From NCBI GenBank assembly GCA_013306675.1, contig JABLUY010000042.1:1-64000 (forward strand): a stretch of DNA of 64,000 nucleotides. Direction: 5' to 3'. This DNA comes from Thraustochytrium sp. TN22. Its lineage: Eukaryota > Sar > Bigyra > Thraustochytrida > Thraustochytriidae. This document shows positions 35,001 through 46,600 of the stretch, one piece after another. Under the pieces are notes generated by a model. It worked only from the letters and a program-made list of their open reading frames with translations. It had not been told where the DNA came from and ran no database searches. The stretch's first letter is position 1, and each line of letters begins with the position of its first letter. A program made the position numbers and the translations under genes.

Positions 35001-37247
35001 TCTTGCCATGATTGAGAATGCCGATGCGGTCCGAGAGCACGTCGGCCTCATCCATGAAGTGGGTGGTGAGGATGATGCTGCGGCCGGCCTTGGAGGCCTC
35101 AATCATGTCCCAGAGGGCGCGCCGACCGTAGGAGTCGACGCCAGCCGTGGGCTCGTCCAGGAGGACGAGCTGTGGGTTGCCTAGGAAGGCAATTGCGATG
35201 CTGACCTTGCGCTTCATGCCGCCTGAGTAGGAGGATACGATTTTGTCGACGTCCGAGGGCGTGGTGAAGTTGACCTGGTCAATGCGCTGCTGCACCTCGG
35301 CTGCGATGGCGTCCTCCTCGGACTGGCCGGGCTGGCGGGGGATGCCGCCCTTGAGGCGCGCGAAGAGCTCGAGGTTCTGGCGGCACGAGAGGTCCTCGAA
35401 GAGCATGTCCTCCTGCGCGCAGACGCCGATGCGGTTGCGGATGGCGTTGTCATCGCCGGCGCCGATGCGCAGCGTGGCATGATCAAAGGCGAGCTCGGCG
35501 ACCCCCGCTGAGGGCGCATACTCGCCGGAGATCATCTTGAGCGTGGTGGTTTTGCCAGAGCTGTTGTGGCCGAGGAAGCCGAAGATCTCGCCCTTGAGAA
35601 CCGTCATGTCCAGGCCGTCCACAGCTTTGACTACCTCCGCCTTCTTGCCCTTGCCCTGGCGGAACTCCTTGCGCAGGCCGCGGATGCGCAGCAGCGGCTC
35701 CGCGCCGGGCGCCAGACTTTCAAACTCGGGGCGCTCGCCGAGGTCGTCGCGCGAGAGCGCCATCTCGAGTGCACCGCCCAATCCCTTGGCGCGCTGCGGC
35801 CGGCTCTTGAGTGCGATAAAGGCCTCGTACAGCACGATCTGCACGATCTGCATAGCAATGGCCGTCACGATGCCGCTCTCCACGGCGGTATCCGCCACCA
35901 CGCCGATGTCCTTGCCGGCCCAGTCCCAGCGAATGAAGATGGCAACCACGTTGTAGACAGCCCACCAGGGATGCAGCGCGGTGAGCACGTGCAAGACCGC
36001 CTGCGGCGCGCCGGCGACGAGGACGGCCGAGGCGGTGCCGCCGAAGAATAGGTACGCGAGAAAGGGTACGAGGCCGGCGACGGTCTCGGAGGTGACGAAC
36101 TTGGGCACGAGGGCGGCAAACTGCGAGGTGCCGATCATGAAGAGCCAGAAGCTGACGAAGACCAGTCCTGGGCTGGACAGCACCACGTAGCGCATGACGA
36201 AGAAGATGAGCGTCATGAAGGCCGCGCTAAGAGTGCCGTCAAAGAGGTGGTAGACGATCCAATGGTTCCAGTACACGACCTCGGGCACGCCCACGAGGAC
36301 GAGGCCGCGCAAGGTGCCCTTGCGCTGCTCCTTCATCATGGGCGTCAGGTACATGGTCAAGGAGAACTGCACACCGAGCAGAACGTACAGGGCGGGCAGC
36401 ACGATGAGCTCCAGGGCCGCCTCGGTCCCGCCGCGCTCCGGCAAGCCCTGGACATGGGTCACCAGCGTGGCGGCCGAGTCCGAGGCGCCCTCCAGGACTG
36501 CGATCGCCTCGTTCACCGCGTACTGCGCCGCCGGCACGCCGCTGCCGAGCCAGCCCCAGAAGGACGCGTCGGCGCTGCCGCCCAGCGTTACCGGGAGCGC
36601 GCTGCCATTGACCAGGATCGAGTACGCCCAGGACGGCGAGCCCTGCTCCACGAAGACGCCCAGCTGGAACGTCTCGGGCGTGGCGACGTCCTGCAGCGCC
36701 GCCTGGAAGTCCGCCGCCGTCGAACTCTCATTGTACAGCGTAATCTGGGACGCGTTAGCCAGCCCCAGGCCCACGAGCGCCGACGCCACGTCCTCGAACC
36801 CGGTGCCGCTAGCGCCGCCCACGTACAGCGCTCCAGCTGGCACGCTCCCGGCGCCGCCGCTGAACGCCGCCTGCTGGTACGCCGCCTGCGCGTTGACGGT
36901 GCCGCCCCCCGACGTGGCGTCGCCGTAGCTGTTAAAGCTCGTCAGGAACCCGATGCCATACAAGGCCATGAAGGCGGCGCTCAGCACCACGCGCAGCACC
37001 AGCTTGGCGGCCTCTTTCCCGCGCGTCGCGTCCTGCCGCAGCTCCTTGGCCACCAGCGTCCGGAGGCGGCCCAGGGACCCGGGCACGGCCGTGCGCGTCG
37101 CGCCCTCGGGCGTCACCGTCGGCCCGGCCATCGTGCTGGCCTTTTGGCGCAGCTGGCCGCCCGGGCCCTGCCGCCGCGCCGCGCCCGACTTTGACAGCCT
37201 GACTGCGACCGACTCGGACTGTGAGTCGTCCTGCTCGTGCTCCTGCG

Positions 37248-37338
<91 letters not shown>

Positions 37339-37428
37339 CTGCTTCTGCTCCTGCTTCTGCTTCTGCTCCTGCTCCTGCACGCGCTGCGGCGCCTGCCCGG
37401 TGCCCTCGCCCGAGCGCGCGTCCAGCAT
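32089..37428 (-). CDS. ABCA-type full-length ABC transporter
   Basis: A 1779-residue ABCA-family transporter (TMD-NBD-TMD-NBD), a family that mostly moves lipids. The first membrane domain begins with a hydrophobic helix (LVLRVVLSAAFMALYGIGFL), then a large extracellular loop with NGS/NES-type sites, then a cluster of helices. NBD1 has Walker A GHNSSGKTT near 616, signature YSGGMKRK and Walker B LVLLDEPTAGVD. A His-rich linker (EVQHSHPHED) follows. The second half repeats the plan, with NBD2 Walker A GPNGSGKS near 1464, signature LSGGYKRR and Walker B IMLIDEVSSGID. Both H-loop residues are present (TTHFMDEA, STHYMDEA), so both sites look active. The cytosolic N-terminus contains about fifteen Glu-His dipeptides. 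The frame opens at 37731 with GTG; the first ATG is 37428, and MAGPT at 37131, after the EH run, is an alternative. Confidence 0.9.
37250..37339 (-). repeat. (GTGCTC)15 hexanucleotide repeat encoding Glu-His
   Basis: About fifteen near-perfect hexamers. On the minus strand they read GAGCAC, giving an EH dipeptide run in the ABCA N-terminus if the start at 37428 is used. Shorter GCTCGT/GCTCGG hexamers recur in non-coding DNA at 57359-57390. Confidence 0.9.
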
Positions 37429-38891
37429 GCGCGTGCCGCGACTGCGCGCGCGCCCGAGGCCGTGGCGAGGGAGGCGGGGCAAGGGACGCGAGGCCTCGGC
37501 CCGGCGAGGTGGACTTGGCGCACTGCAGCGCGACGAAGGCGCCGCGCCGCGCCGCAGCAGGACAGCACTGCAGCGGCGGCGGCGAGACGGCACGCCAAGG
37601 ACGGCTCGGGCTGGCTGGAGCCCCAAAGTGGTTCCGCTCAGCCGGCCTCGCGCGCTGGAACGTGGCGAGGCGTGGCGAGCGGTCCCGGTAGTACTGCCTG
37701 CCACAGTGCCACTGCCTGCCACTGCGCACACCAGAGCCTAGAATCTAGATGCGATACGAGGGAGAGGCGGCGGGGAACCGTCTCCTGCGCTGCGCGACCG
37801 CGCTGGCCGCCCTCCCTCTCCTCAATCTCCTGCGCTGCGCGACCGCGCCGTGCGCCTCCTCCGGCGACTCGGCGACACGCAGTTGCAGGTCTGTTAGCTA
37901 CTTCGATTCTTTGGGCGCAGTGTGACTCATCAGCCAGAAAGAGCCTGAGATTGGCCTCCCGCGGCTTCTGTGGACCTTGCGAATGCTGGCAGGCTGCAGA
38001 GGCTCGCTGCGCGCGCCGTGCAGTGCCAGTGGCCCGTCCAGGGCTGCGTGTGGCGGCCATGACCGGGGAGAGCAGCGCAGAGCCTGAGCAGCCTGATGCG
38101 CGGCGGCGAGGAGGCGAGGGACACGACGAGGGCGTGGCGCAAGCTGACGGTAGTGGCCGAGGTGGAAGCGGAGCGGCGCAAGAGCCGGAGTGGTCGTCCG
38201 TAAGTATCGACGTCCTGCCAGCCGGGCTGAAACGGCCAGGGATGAAGGAGTCAGAAGGACTCACTCGCTCGCTCTCGCTCGCTTGCTCCAAGGCGCTGGG
38301 TGGCTGGCAGCCTGGCAGCCTGATCTGACGAGCAGCCCCCACCCGCCCGAGGTGCTCGAAGAGGCCGATGGTTGGCGGAGGAGCAAGTTCCTAACAGGCG
38401 AGGGAGCCTGGCTCGGCCCGGAGACCGTGCATTCACAGTCAATGCATTGCCGTAAAAATTGCGCAATTTTTGCTGTGTGGGGACGACATCTCGAGGCGCG
38501 AGATTTCGCAACTGGCGGCGGCGAGCACACGGCCCAAGTCCGCCCTGCGACGAGAGTTCTCCACACCTACTCTGCTGGTGCCACTGGCTGGTTCCCTCGC
38601 GAGGTCAGGCGGCCCACGCGTCACTGCACGTGTGCTTGGCAAGCGATGACGGCTGGCAGCCTTGGCTACGCTGGCTACGTACAACGAAAGGATCCTAACT
38701 GCGCAGGTGCGCTCGCCAAGCTGAACAGAAGCCAGGTCTGCGACGGTACCATGGTAGAGGCGTCGTCTGGGAATAGTCTGAGCGCGCCTGAGCTAGCAGG
38801 CAGTGAAGAAGCGAGGATAGATTTGACGCAAAAGCCAGGCAGCCTCGGGAGCGATCAGCTGTGGCCGCAGGCAGGAAAGAGCTTCCTTTTC
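37429..38891. other. 1.46-kb non-coding region between two minus-strand genes
   Basis: Upstream of ABCA and downstream of the alpha/beta hydrolase. No convincing gene. It contains a 23-base direct repeat with 45-base period (37781-37803 and 37826-37848), TGCCAGTG at 38024, and an 18-base AT-rich palindrome at 38454-38471. Confidence 0.6.
37781..37848. repeat. 23-base direct repeat, 45-base period
   Basis: The block starting TCTCCTGCGCTGCGCGACCG occurs twice with 22 bases between, about 350 bases upstream of the ABCA start. Confidence 0.9.
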
Positions 38892-40040
38892 TTACTTAGT
38901 TAGTTCGAGACGCGCAGCGTCGAGAAAGTCGAGGGCAACGCGGTGCATAAAGGAGGATTCGCCCAGGAGACCCTCGCGATAGGCGACGTGCGAGCCGTGC
39001 GCGGTGGTGCAGAGAGCGAAGTTGCGCGTTTCGGCGACGAGGTCGTAGCGGATGTTGGCCTCGACGCAGAGTGGGTCGTCCAGCGCGTTGAGAACCAGAC
39101 ACGGAATCTTCGCCGTGGCAAAGTGCTCCATCGGGTTGGATGCCGCTAGATACTCGTGAAAGGAGGGGTAGCCTGCCAGGTGGACGTGCGCCTCGAGAAA
39201 GTCTTGCACCGAGGTGCTCTCGATGCACTCCTGAAAGCCGCGGCGCCCTGCAAGCAGCTGCTCGTTGGGCGAGAGAAAGAAGGCCTTGAGCCCCTCGAGG
39301 AGGTAGCGCGCCAGGAGGGGGCTGCGATTCTGAAAATTCTCAAAGGCCCGTTCGATACTGTAGGCAGGGCAAAGCGAGACGGCCGCCTGCACAGGTCCGG
39401 GACCCGGCTGCTGGCCGATGTACGAGACGACTTGGCCTGAGCCCGCCGAGATGCCGCAGGCGCCCACAAAGCTAGCGCGCGGAAAGAGCTCGCACGCGCG
39501 CTCGATCATGGCACGCGAGTCGTCCACGCAGCCCATGAGGTTAAACTTGGGCGTGCTCAGGGTACCGGAGTGTCCCCGGCGCACGAGCAGACAGGCGCGC
39601 CAGCCACGCTCGTACGCGGACCTCGCCAGCTGCGCCTCGTCCTGCGTGCGACCCGTGATGGTATGCATGATGAGCAACAGCGGCGCCTCGGCGGGCAACT
39701 CTGGGTGGCCCTTGGGCGCACAGAACACGTCCACTGCCACCTTGCCACCATCGTCTCGTGTCACGACGTGCCTTTTCACCGGCATGGAGTCCACAAACCA
39801 CGCCCTCCACATGAGAAGCGCAACAAATTGGCCGTACGCGCTGTGCGCCCAAAAGACGGGCCAGTACTTGCCTCCCTGCAGCGCCGCCGTGCGTGCCAGG
39901 ATCCTGCGCATGCGCTCGTCGTCCTGAGCGTGCAAGACGCGCGGCGTGCCGTGCGCCCAGCCCCTGTACACGCCCTGCGCGCAGTACGCCGCCGCGCAAG
40001 CCGCCGCGCAGCGCAGTGCGACACGCGCAGCCCTGGCCAT
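38892..40040 (-). CDS. Alpha/beta hydrolase, ABHD1/ABHD3/YheT-like
   Basis: A 382-residue serine hydrolase. The N-terminus has a short hydrophobic stretch that may anchor it to a membrane. The nucleophile elbow is GISAGSG near residue 196. The acid is probably the Asp in LDDPLC and the His is in AHGSHVAYREG, which together complete a triad. The pattern of the early region (PLLLIMHTITGRTQDEAQL and RGWRACLLVRRGHSG) matches the ABHD1/3 and bacterial YheT group, in which the HGxxG-type oxyanion segment is followed by an R-G-x-S/G motif. Human ABHD3 cleaves medium-chain phospholipids; the substrate here is unknown. The ATG at 40040 is in good context and is divergent from CFAP58, with 614 bases between. 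Confidence 0.8.
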   Translation of the reverse strand: MARAARVALRCAAACAAAYCAQGVYRGWAHGTPRVLHAQDDERMRRILARTAALQGGKYWPVFWAHSAYGQFVALLMWRAWFVDSMPVKRHVVTRDDGGKVAVDVFCAPKGHPELPAEAPLLLIMHTITGRTQDEAQLARSAYERGWRACLLVRRGHSGTLSTPKFNLMGCVDDSRAMIERACELFPRASFVGACGISAGSGQVVSYIGQQPGPGPVQAAVSLCPAYSIERAFENFQNRSPLLARYLLEGLKAFFLSPNEQLLAGRRGFQECIESTSVQDFLEAHVHLAGYPSFHEYLAASNPMEHFATAKIPCLVLNALDDPLCVEANIRYDLVAETRNFALCTTAHGSHVAYREGLLGESSFMHRVALDFLDAARLELTK

Positions 40041-40654
40041 GGCTGGCGACCACGAGACACTGCCAGTTCTGCTCAGCTCGGCTCGGCTCTGCTCTGCTCT
40101 GCTCTCCCTGTCGTCAGTGCTCTGCGCCGCGCAAGCCGCCGCGCGCCCGGCGTGGCGCCTCAGAGCGCCTTTCTTCTGTATTCGCCGCCCTCTCGCTCAA
40201 GATAGAGCAGGCTGCCGAGCCGTCCGGTCGCAAGCAATTGTCATCCATGAGTCGGTCGGCGGCCGCGAGCCTTGACTCGGCTCCGGCCGGCCGGCGCTTG
40301 CGCAGAGCTCGCGCGCGGTCCTGGCCGACATGCCGCGCGAGGCCCGCCCAAGGCCCCACGCGAGCAGCGGCCCATGTCTGACTGTGACAAGTCCAGAGTA
40401 GCAGCCCAGCCGCCGCAGTCAGTCAGGTGACGGGAGGCCTTGGGTGTCCGTTGGGGTGTGCGCGGGGACACCCACTGCAAAGGGAAGGACACGGAGTCCG
40501 GACTCGGAGCGGCAGCGGCGAGCATGGCATGGCATGGCATGGCGTGGCATGCGTACTGCAGCGACGGCACTTGGAGGCTGCTGGTTCGGAGGCAGCGAGA
40601 CGCGTCGGCGATCAAAGTCGAGCGTAGATCCGGGTTCTTCGCTTGGTGGGAAGG
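40041..40654. promoter_or_regulatory. Divergent promoter region of the hydrolase and CFAP58
   Basis: No gene is seen in these 614 bases. CTCGG/GCTCT pentamers lie at 40074-40106, 34 bases from the hydrolase start, and CATGG pentamers at 40523-40551, about 100 bases before CFAP58. Promoter activity is inferred from the divergent layout. Confidence 0.45.
40523..40551 (+). repeat. CATGG pentanucleotide repeat
   Basis: Four CATGG units and one variant. Each unit contains an ATG, so this creates upstream ATGs in several frames if transcribed. A shorter version lies at 1943-1960 upstream of the first gene. Confidence 0.85.
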
Positions 40655-43414
40655 ATGGCGGACCCCCGGATGGAGGCGTGCCAGGAGGCGTACGACTCGG
40701 CGCTGGGCAAGCTGGAGGGGCTGGACAGGCTGCGGTCTGAGTTCGACAAGATGTGGAAGGCGCTAGGCAAGTCGCAGGAGAGCAACCAGAAGCTGCAGCA
40801 AAAGGGCGCAGAGTTGGAGGCGGAGATCTTGGTGCAGGCGGAGAAGGTGCAGCGCGCCAAGTCGGAGGAGGAGTTGCAGCAGATGGAGAAGAAGGACTTG
40901 CAAGAGGAGATCGAGAAGAACCACCGCGAAATTGGTATGCAGAAGCAGCTGCAGCGGGAGCAGACGGCCAAGCTGCAGGAGCTGCAGGGCTCGATCGCGG
41001 AGCTCGAGGAGCAAGTGGACATTGGGTCCGGGTGGACGTCGGAGCAGGAGAAGCAGCTCGCGCTCATCCAGAAGAAGCAGGTTGATCTAGAGCACCTGCT
41101 GGCGCAGAAGCTGTCCAAATTGCAGACGAGCCGGCAGGACGTTCAGGTGCTCTCCGAGACGGTTGCCGTGGCGGAGTCGGAGCGTGGCACGCTGGAGGAG
41201 GAGATCGCCGAACTGCGTGGGCAAGTGGAGGAGAACGAGCGCAGCTGCAAGGAGTCGCAGCTGCGGCGGGACCGTGTAGACGCGGAGCTGCGCGCGCTCA
41301 AAGCGGACGTGGAGCGGTACCAGCTCGAGCTGAACGCCAAGGAGGCGGATGTGCGGGCGGGTGACACGGAGATCGAGGCACTCGAGGACAAGCTCAAGGC
41401 AGCACGGCTCAAGATGGAGCACTACCTGAGCGAGTACGACAGCCTCTTTCAGCAGACGCAGCGGCTGACGGGCGCCCTGGATGATCAGACGCGGATCAAC
41501 CGGTTCCTGGGCGAGGAGCTGGAGAAGCGCGAGGCGGACATTGAGATCAAGCGCGGCGAGGCCAAAGCGGTGCGGCGCGAGATGGACGGCGTGCAACGCA
41601 TGATGGCACACGCAGAGAAGCGCATCACTGAGACGGACACGCAGCGCGAAAAGACCGAGACGCACCGGCTAGAGATCCGCGAGCGCACGCAGGCGTTGGA
41701 GCGCGAGATCCGCGCGGCGCGCAAGGAGAACGACACGCTGCAGCGTCAGGTGGACGAGCTCGTCAAGGAGCGCGAGGTGCTCAACAAGACGCTAATGAAG
41801 GCCGAGGGCCGCACCAAGCAGGTGCATGATCTCATCGCCATGTACAACAACACGAAGCGCAACCTGGAGAACGAGATCCAGGGCTACAAGGCGGATGCCA
41901 TCGTGGAGCGTCAGGGTATCGAAGCGCTCGAGGAGGATGTGCAAAAGTACGAGCGTGAGGCGGCGATGGAGTCGCAGCGCCTGGCCAACGCGCAGGAAGA
42001 GGTCAAGATGCAGGACGCGCGCATCTCGGAGCTGCAGAAGCGCATCGCCGAGGGCGAGGCCAAGCTCAAGCAGCAGCAGAACCTCTACGAGGCGGTGCGC
42101 TCGGACCGCAATCTGTACTCAAAGAATCTCATCGACGCGCAGGAGGAGATTGCCGAGATGAAGCGCAAGTTCAAGATCATGAACCACCAGATCGAGCAGC
42201 TCAAGGAGGAAATCACCGGCAAGGATCACTCCCTGGTCAAGGAGCACTTCACGCACCACAAGGTGGAGAAGGAGAAGGAGCAGCTCAAAAATGAGCTGAC
42301 GAAGATCCGCAAGCAGACTCAGTCCTCCGAGCAAATCATCACCAACCAGGAGTCCGAGATCCAGAAGCTAACGCAGATCATGCGCGAGGCCGAGGAGGAG
42401 CGCGCGCGCCAGGAGAAGGAGTACCGTGCCATTATTAGCGAGCGCGACATCCTCGGCTCCCAGCTCATTCGCCGCAACGACGAACTTGCCGCGCTCTACG
42501 AGAAGATCAAGCTGCAGATGTCAGCGCTGCGCAAGGGCGAGGGGCAGTTCAACGCGCTCGACGCCGACCTGCGCCGCCTGCGCCGCTCCGTCAAGGCCCT
42601 GCACCGCGAGCGCAAGAAGCTCACGGACCAGGTCGCCGGCATCCCCGAGCTCGACGGCGAAGTTATCCGCCTCGAGCGCGAGATCGCGCAGGAGCGCTCC
42701 AAGGTCAAGGCGCTCTCCGATGAGATGGAGCGCCCGCTCAATGTTCACCGTTGGCGGAAGCTCGAGAGCTCCGATCCGGAGCGCTTCGCCCTCATCAAAA
42801 AGATACAATCACTCCAGGTCAAGCTCATTGAGAAGACCGAGGAGGTCGCGCTCAAGGCCAAGCAGATCGAGGAGAAGGAGCGCCTCTACGTCGAGCTCAA
42901 GAACGTCCTGGCGCGCCAGCCCGGTCCCGAGGTCGCCGAGCAGCTCGTTGTCTACCAGCAGAACCTCAAGGAGAAGCACCGCCAGATCAAGGAGATGGAA
43001 GCAGATCTTGACAAGCAGCGCGCCAAGGTCAATGAGTACAACTTCGAGATTGAGGCGCTCAACCACCGCATGCGCGCGCTCAAAAAGGATTACATCCGCA
43101 AGAATCTGCGTCGCCTACGCCGCGGCGGCGGCGCTGGGGACGATGAGACGGACGCATCCGACTCCGATTCTGACTCCGACTCCAGCTCGGACTCCGGCTC
43201 ATCCTCTTCAGGCTCGGACTCCGACTCCGACTCCGACCAAGGCGAGGATGAGGGCAGGGAAGACCGCCGCGCCGAGGAGGAGACCAAGGAGGGTGAGGCG
43301 ACGACGCTTGAGCGCAAGACCTCCAAGTCCGTCATCAATTCGTCAGCAGCCTCCATCCCGGTCGCCGGAAACAACAACCAGGACGAGGAGCTGGAGCATG
43401 AGACCAAGCAATGA
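40655..43414 (+). CDS. CFAP58: Cilia- and flagella-associated protein 58 (CFAP58)
   Basis: A 919-residue coiled-coil protein, almost entirely heptad helix up to about residue 820. Family landmarks are clear: LYEAVRSDRNLYSKNL, EMKRKFKIMNHQIEQLKEEI, LVKEHF, ERDILGSQLIRRNDELAALYEKIK, a WRKLE...IKKIQSLQ segment and YVELKNVLARQPGPEVAEQL. CFAP58 relates to Chlamydomonas FAP58/FAP189 and is needed for axoneme and sperm-flagellum integrity in animals. The C-terminus is an acidic Ser/Asp repeat (DSDSDSDSSSDSGSS) absent from the usual family layout. The longer frame starts with TTG at 40643; the first ATG is 40655 (MADPRMEAC). It is tail-to-tail with CFAP47, 249 bases apart. Confidence 0.93.
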   Translation: MADPRMEACQEAYDSALGKLEGLDRLRSEFDKMWKALGKSQESNQKLQQKGAELEAEILVQAEKVQRAKSEEELQQMEKKDLQEEIEKNHREIGMQKQLQREQTAKLQELQGSIAELEEQVDIGSGWTSEQEKQLALIQKKQVDLEHLLAQKLSKLQTSRQDVQVLSETVAVAESERGTLEEEIAELRGQVEENERSCKESQLRRDRVDAELRALKADVERYQLELNAKEADVRAGDTEIEALEDKLKAARLKMEHYLSEYDSLFQQTQRLTGALDDQTRINRFLGEELEKREADIEIKRGEAKAVRREMDGVQRMMAHAEKRITETDTQREKTETHRLEIRERTQALEREIRAARKENDTLQRQVDELVKEREVLNKTLMKAEGRTKQVHDLIAMYNNTKRNLENEIQGYKADAIVERQGIEALEEDVQKYEREAAMESQRLANAQEEVKMQDARISELQKRIAEGEAKLKQQQNLYEAVRSDRNLYSKNLIDAQEEIAEMKRKFKIMNHQIEQLKEEITGKDHSLVKEHFTHHKVEKEKEQLKNELTKIRKQTQSSEQIITNQESEIQKLTQIMREAEEERARQEKEYRAIISERDILGSQLIRRNDELAALYEKIKLQMSALRKGEGQFNALDADLRRLRRSVKALHRERKKLTDQVAGIPELDGEVIRLEREIAQERSKVKALSDEMERPLNVHRWRKLESSDPERFALIKKIQSLQVKLIEKTEEVALKAKQIEEKERLYVELKNVLARQPGPEVAEQLVVYQQNLKEKHRQIKEMEADLDKQRAKVNEYNFEIEALNHRMRALKKDYIRKNLRRLRRGGGAGDDETDASDSDSDSDSSSDSGSSSSGSDSDSDSDQGEDEGREDRRAEEETKEGEATTLERKTSKSVINSSAASIPVAGNNNQDEELEHETKQ

Positions 43415-43663
43415 GAAGAGGACAAAGAAAGAACGGATACATTTGATCACCAACTTTTTGTATCATCATCATCAGCAGCAGCAGCATCAACGTCTACAAG
43501 AAGAACGACCACAGCATTGAAAAAAAACAATGAAAAAAAACCAAGGATTTACAGCTGCAGAAAGAGCAAGGGCGACCACAACACCAACTACAACAACGGC
43601 ACTTCTTTGCGATGTTCAGCTCATGCAACTTTCATCTCTTTTTCGAACTATTGCGAGCATGCT

Positions 43664-46600
43664 TCACAGGGGAGCGGCGGACTGCGAGCGACGACGAGGC
43701 TTGCGCTTTGCCTGAGCATCGTGCAAAGCCTTGAGGACTCCAGCGTCCGGCCGCGATACCACCTTGGCTTCCCCGGAAGGTGGTTTGAAGTCCGGATGCG
43801 TACCGCGCAGGAGGTAGCTCCACTGCATCTCATCGGTGCTGATGACGAGCTTGGCCTTGACTACCTTGCCGTACTCAGTTGGCGTGAAGTTGACGACAAA
43901 GGTCGCGCCGTCCTCGCTGTCGAGAGGAGGCAAAATCCCACTTGTCGGGTACACCGAGAACTGATACGCGGACTCGACCGTCAGGTACGCTTCAAAAGGC
44001 GCAGGGACGTTGAACTGGTTTTTGAGCTGGAAGGAGACCGAGGCGGTGTGGTTGAGCATGGCCTGGACCTCGATGACATCGTCGATGCTTGGCTCACCTG
44101 CCTCGAGCCGAATCTGGAAGCGCCAGCGGCCGCCAGAGCGCCGCGAGAGGACCAGATCCACGCTCGTGGAGAAGGGCTTGAGCGGGTGGAAGGAGAACTG
44201 GAACGGGAGAACCTGGTTCGGTCGCGTGATGCGCGTCTCGAGTGGTGTCAGAGAGAGCGACTGCGCCACGAGCGCGCGCGCCGCCTCAGGTACCACGAGC
44301 TCGTGCATGAAGGGCTCCGGCGTCGGGACCTTGGTGAGCCCGAGCAACGGTAGGTGCAGCGTCTCGACGATGGCCTCGCGCGCCTTGGTGCCCAGCGAGA
44401 AGACCTCTGGGTGCGGCGGCGCCTCGGCGAAAGCGCGCACGGGAAAGGTCCAGGTCGTGTCGCGGTCCGGCGCGCGCACACAGACACGCGCCGTCTGCTC
44501 CGACATCTCGAGCGGCGTGAAGGAGAAGGGGATCATGAGGTTTGCAAAGGGCGCCACCGTCTGCCGAGGCCGGCCCAGGAGCATACGTAGCGCCCCGGCG
44601 TCCTCCATCGCCTCCATCTCCACAACAATCTGCAGCGGGTCCGGGAACGGGTTGCGAAAGACCACCGAGGAGGTGTCCGAGGACCCGACGCTCGTCGTCA
44701 CCTCGACCGTGTCCATAATGCTCGGCATCGTGCCCTCGCCGACAACGACAAAGTCCCACTCGCCGAGCTTCGGGCTCGTGAAGCGAACCGTGCCACGCTC
44801 CTCCTCAGCGATGCTGCTGGGTAGGTACTCGATTTCTACAGGGGTCTGCGAGTACGGCGCGAGCGTCGGGTTGGCCGGGCGCACACAAAAGTTGCGCCGA
44901 TTCGATACGACAGCGCGCAGCTCGGCCGCTTCGTTGGTCGGGTTCTCCAGCATCACGGTGTGGCGCACCTGCGAGCCGACGGCGCAGCTGAAGCGCTCCA
45001 GCTCCACGGGCGGCGCCGCCTGCGCCGCAAGCGCCAGCTCGTACCACACCTCGCCAACCTGGTCATTCACGAAGGAGATGGACCCGGTCACCTCGCCAGC
45101 GACGAGCGGCGAGTAGATGAGCTCATACGAGGCCGACTCAGAGGCATCCAGCAGGAAGCGCGGCTCGCCCAAGAGGCCGTGACCCTGCAAGTTTACCTCA
45201 AACTCGACCGCCGTGTCGAGTGGGTTCACGAGGGTAATCTCCACCGCCACAGCGCGGCGCACAAAGGTGGTGATCTCGAGGCGGTCCTCGGGCGCCGGGC
45301 TCGACGCGCGCACCTCGACCGTGTACCACACAAAGGGCTTGCCCGGACCGAGCGAGAACGTGATGGATCCGGTGTAGGTGCCGCCTAGCAACGGGTGCAC
45401 CGTCAGCATGTAGTCGCTCGTGTGGCCCTTGCCGACCTGGATGGTCGGGTCGCCGCCCACATGCGGGAGGTCGGACTCCACATTGAAGGACACAAGATTC
45501 TCGCCAGCCTTGTCGCCAAAGTCGTTCATCACCTTGAAAGCCTGCATCACGCGCTCGCGCGCCTTGCAATCAATCACGACGTGATCTTCGGCGAGTGGCT
45601 CCTCGCCCAGTCCGGAGAGCACGTAGATCATGTCCTCGTTGGTTGTGGCATTGTGCAGCGTCAGCTTGCCGGTGAAATCGCCGACCCAGGACGGCGCGAA
45701 TTCGAGCGGAAACTCGGCCGTCCCGCCGTCGGGCGGGACCGTCAGGGAGTTGGGTGCAGAGAACGCGCGGCTGCCTTCCAGACGCGAGTGAATGGTCCAA
45801 GCCACGTTCGTCGTGTTGAGGATTGGAATGCCCTGCTTGATGCGCTGTCGGGCCGGCGCCAAGAAGTCCAGCTCGGACGTCACGGTCGGGTTTGTCACGG
45901 TCGCCTCCAGCTCATACACGCGGATCTGTCGCGGTGCGCGCAGTACAAGGTAGCACGGGTACACGCCAGCGCTCTGCGGCTGAAAGTCCACAGTGATGCT
46001 GTTTCCCTCGCCGCTGTTTCCACTGGTCGTGCTGCGCGAGTCCTCGCCGCTCGCTGCGGCTGGGTCCATGAGCGACACTCTGGATGGCCCGCTGAAGAAG
46101 GGCGACTCGAAGTCCACCTCAAAGTCGACGCTGTCAGGCTTGACAAAGGATAGGCCGGAGAAGGGCGTCGCCAGCGCGTCGGGCGCCGCGGCCGTCAGAA
46201 CGGCCTTGGCCTTGTCCAGGAGCTTGTTGCCCAGCGTCAGGTTGACGCGCTTGCTGAGCACATTTTTGGCTTCCGTGTTGAAGGCGATCTTTTCCAGAGG
46301 CGCCGGGCGCGCGGCCTCGCCGATGACCTCGTACAGGAACTCGCCTACCTTGTCGTCCACAAACACCAGCTGGCAGCGGTACTCGCCAGGCAAAAACGGC
46401 AGGTACTGCAAGCTGATGGTCGCGGTCTCACCCGCCTTAAGCTTGAGCACGCTGGGCTTGCACGTGAAGGCGTCCGGGAGCGCCTCCTGGCATGGCGTAC
46501 GCACCGTGAGCGCGTGGCTACCCTCGCGGCTGAGCGGGCGCTTTGATGCGCGCTGCTTGGCGCTCGCGCTCGCGCCGCTGCTCGAGCCGGCCGCCGGCGA

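Noticed and set aside
38190-38903. Open frame of 237 codons on the plus strand
   Set aside because: No domain or leader, odd composition, and it overlaps the end of the hydrolase gene.
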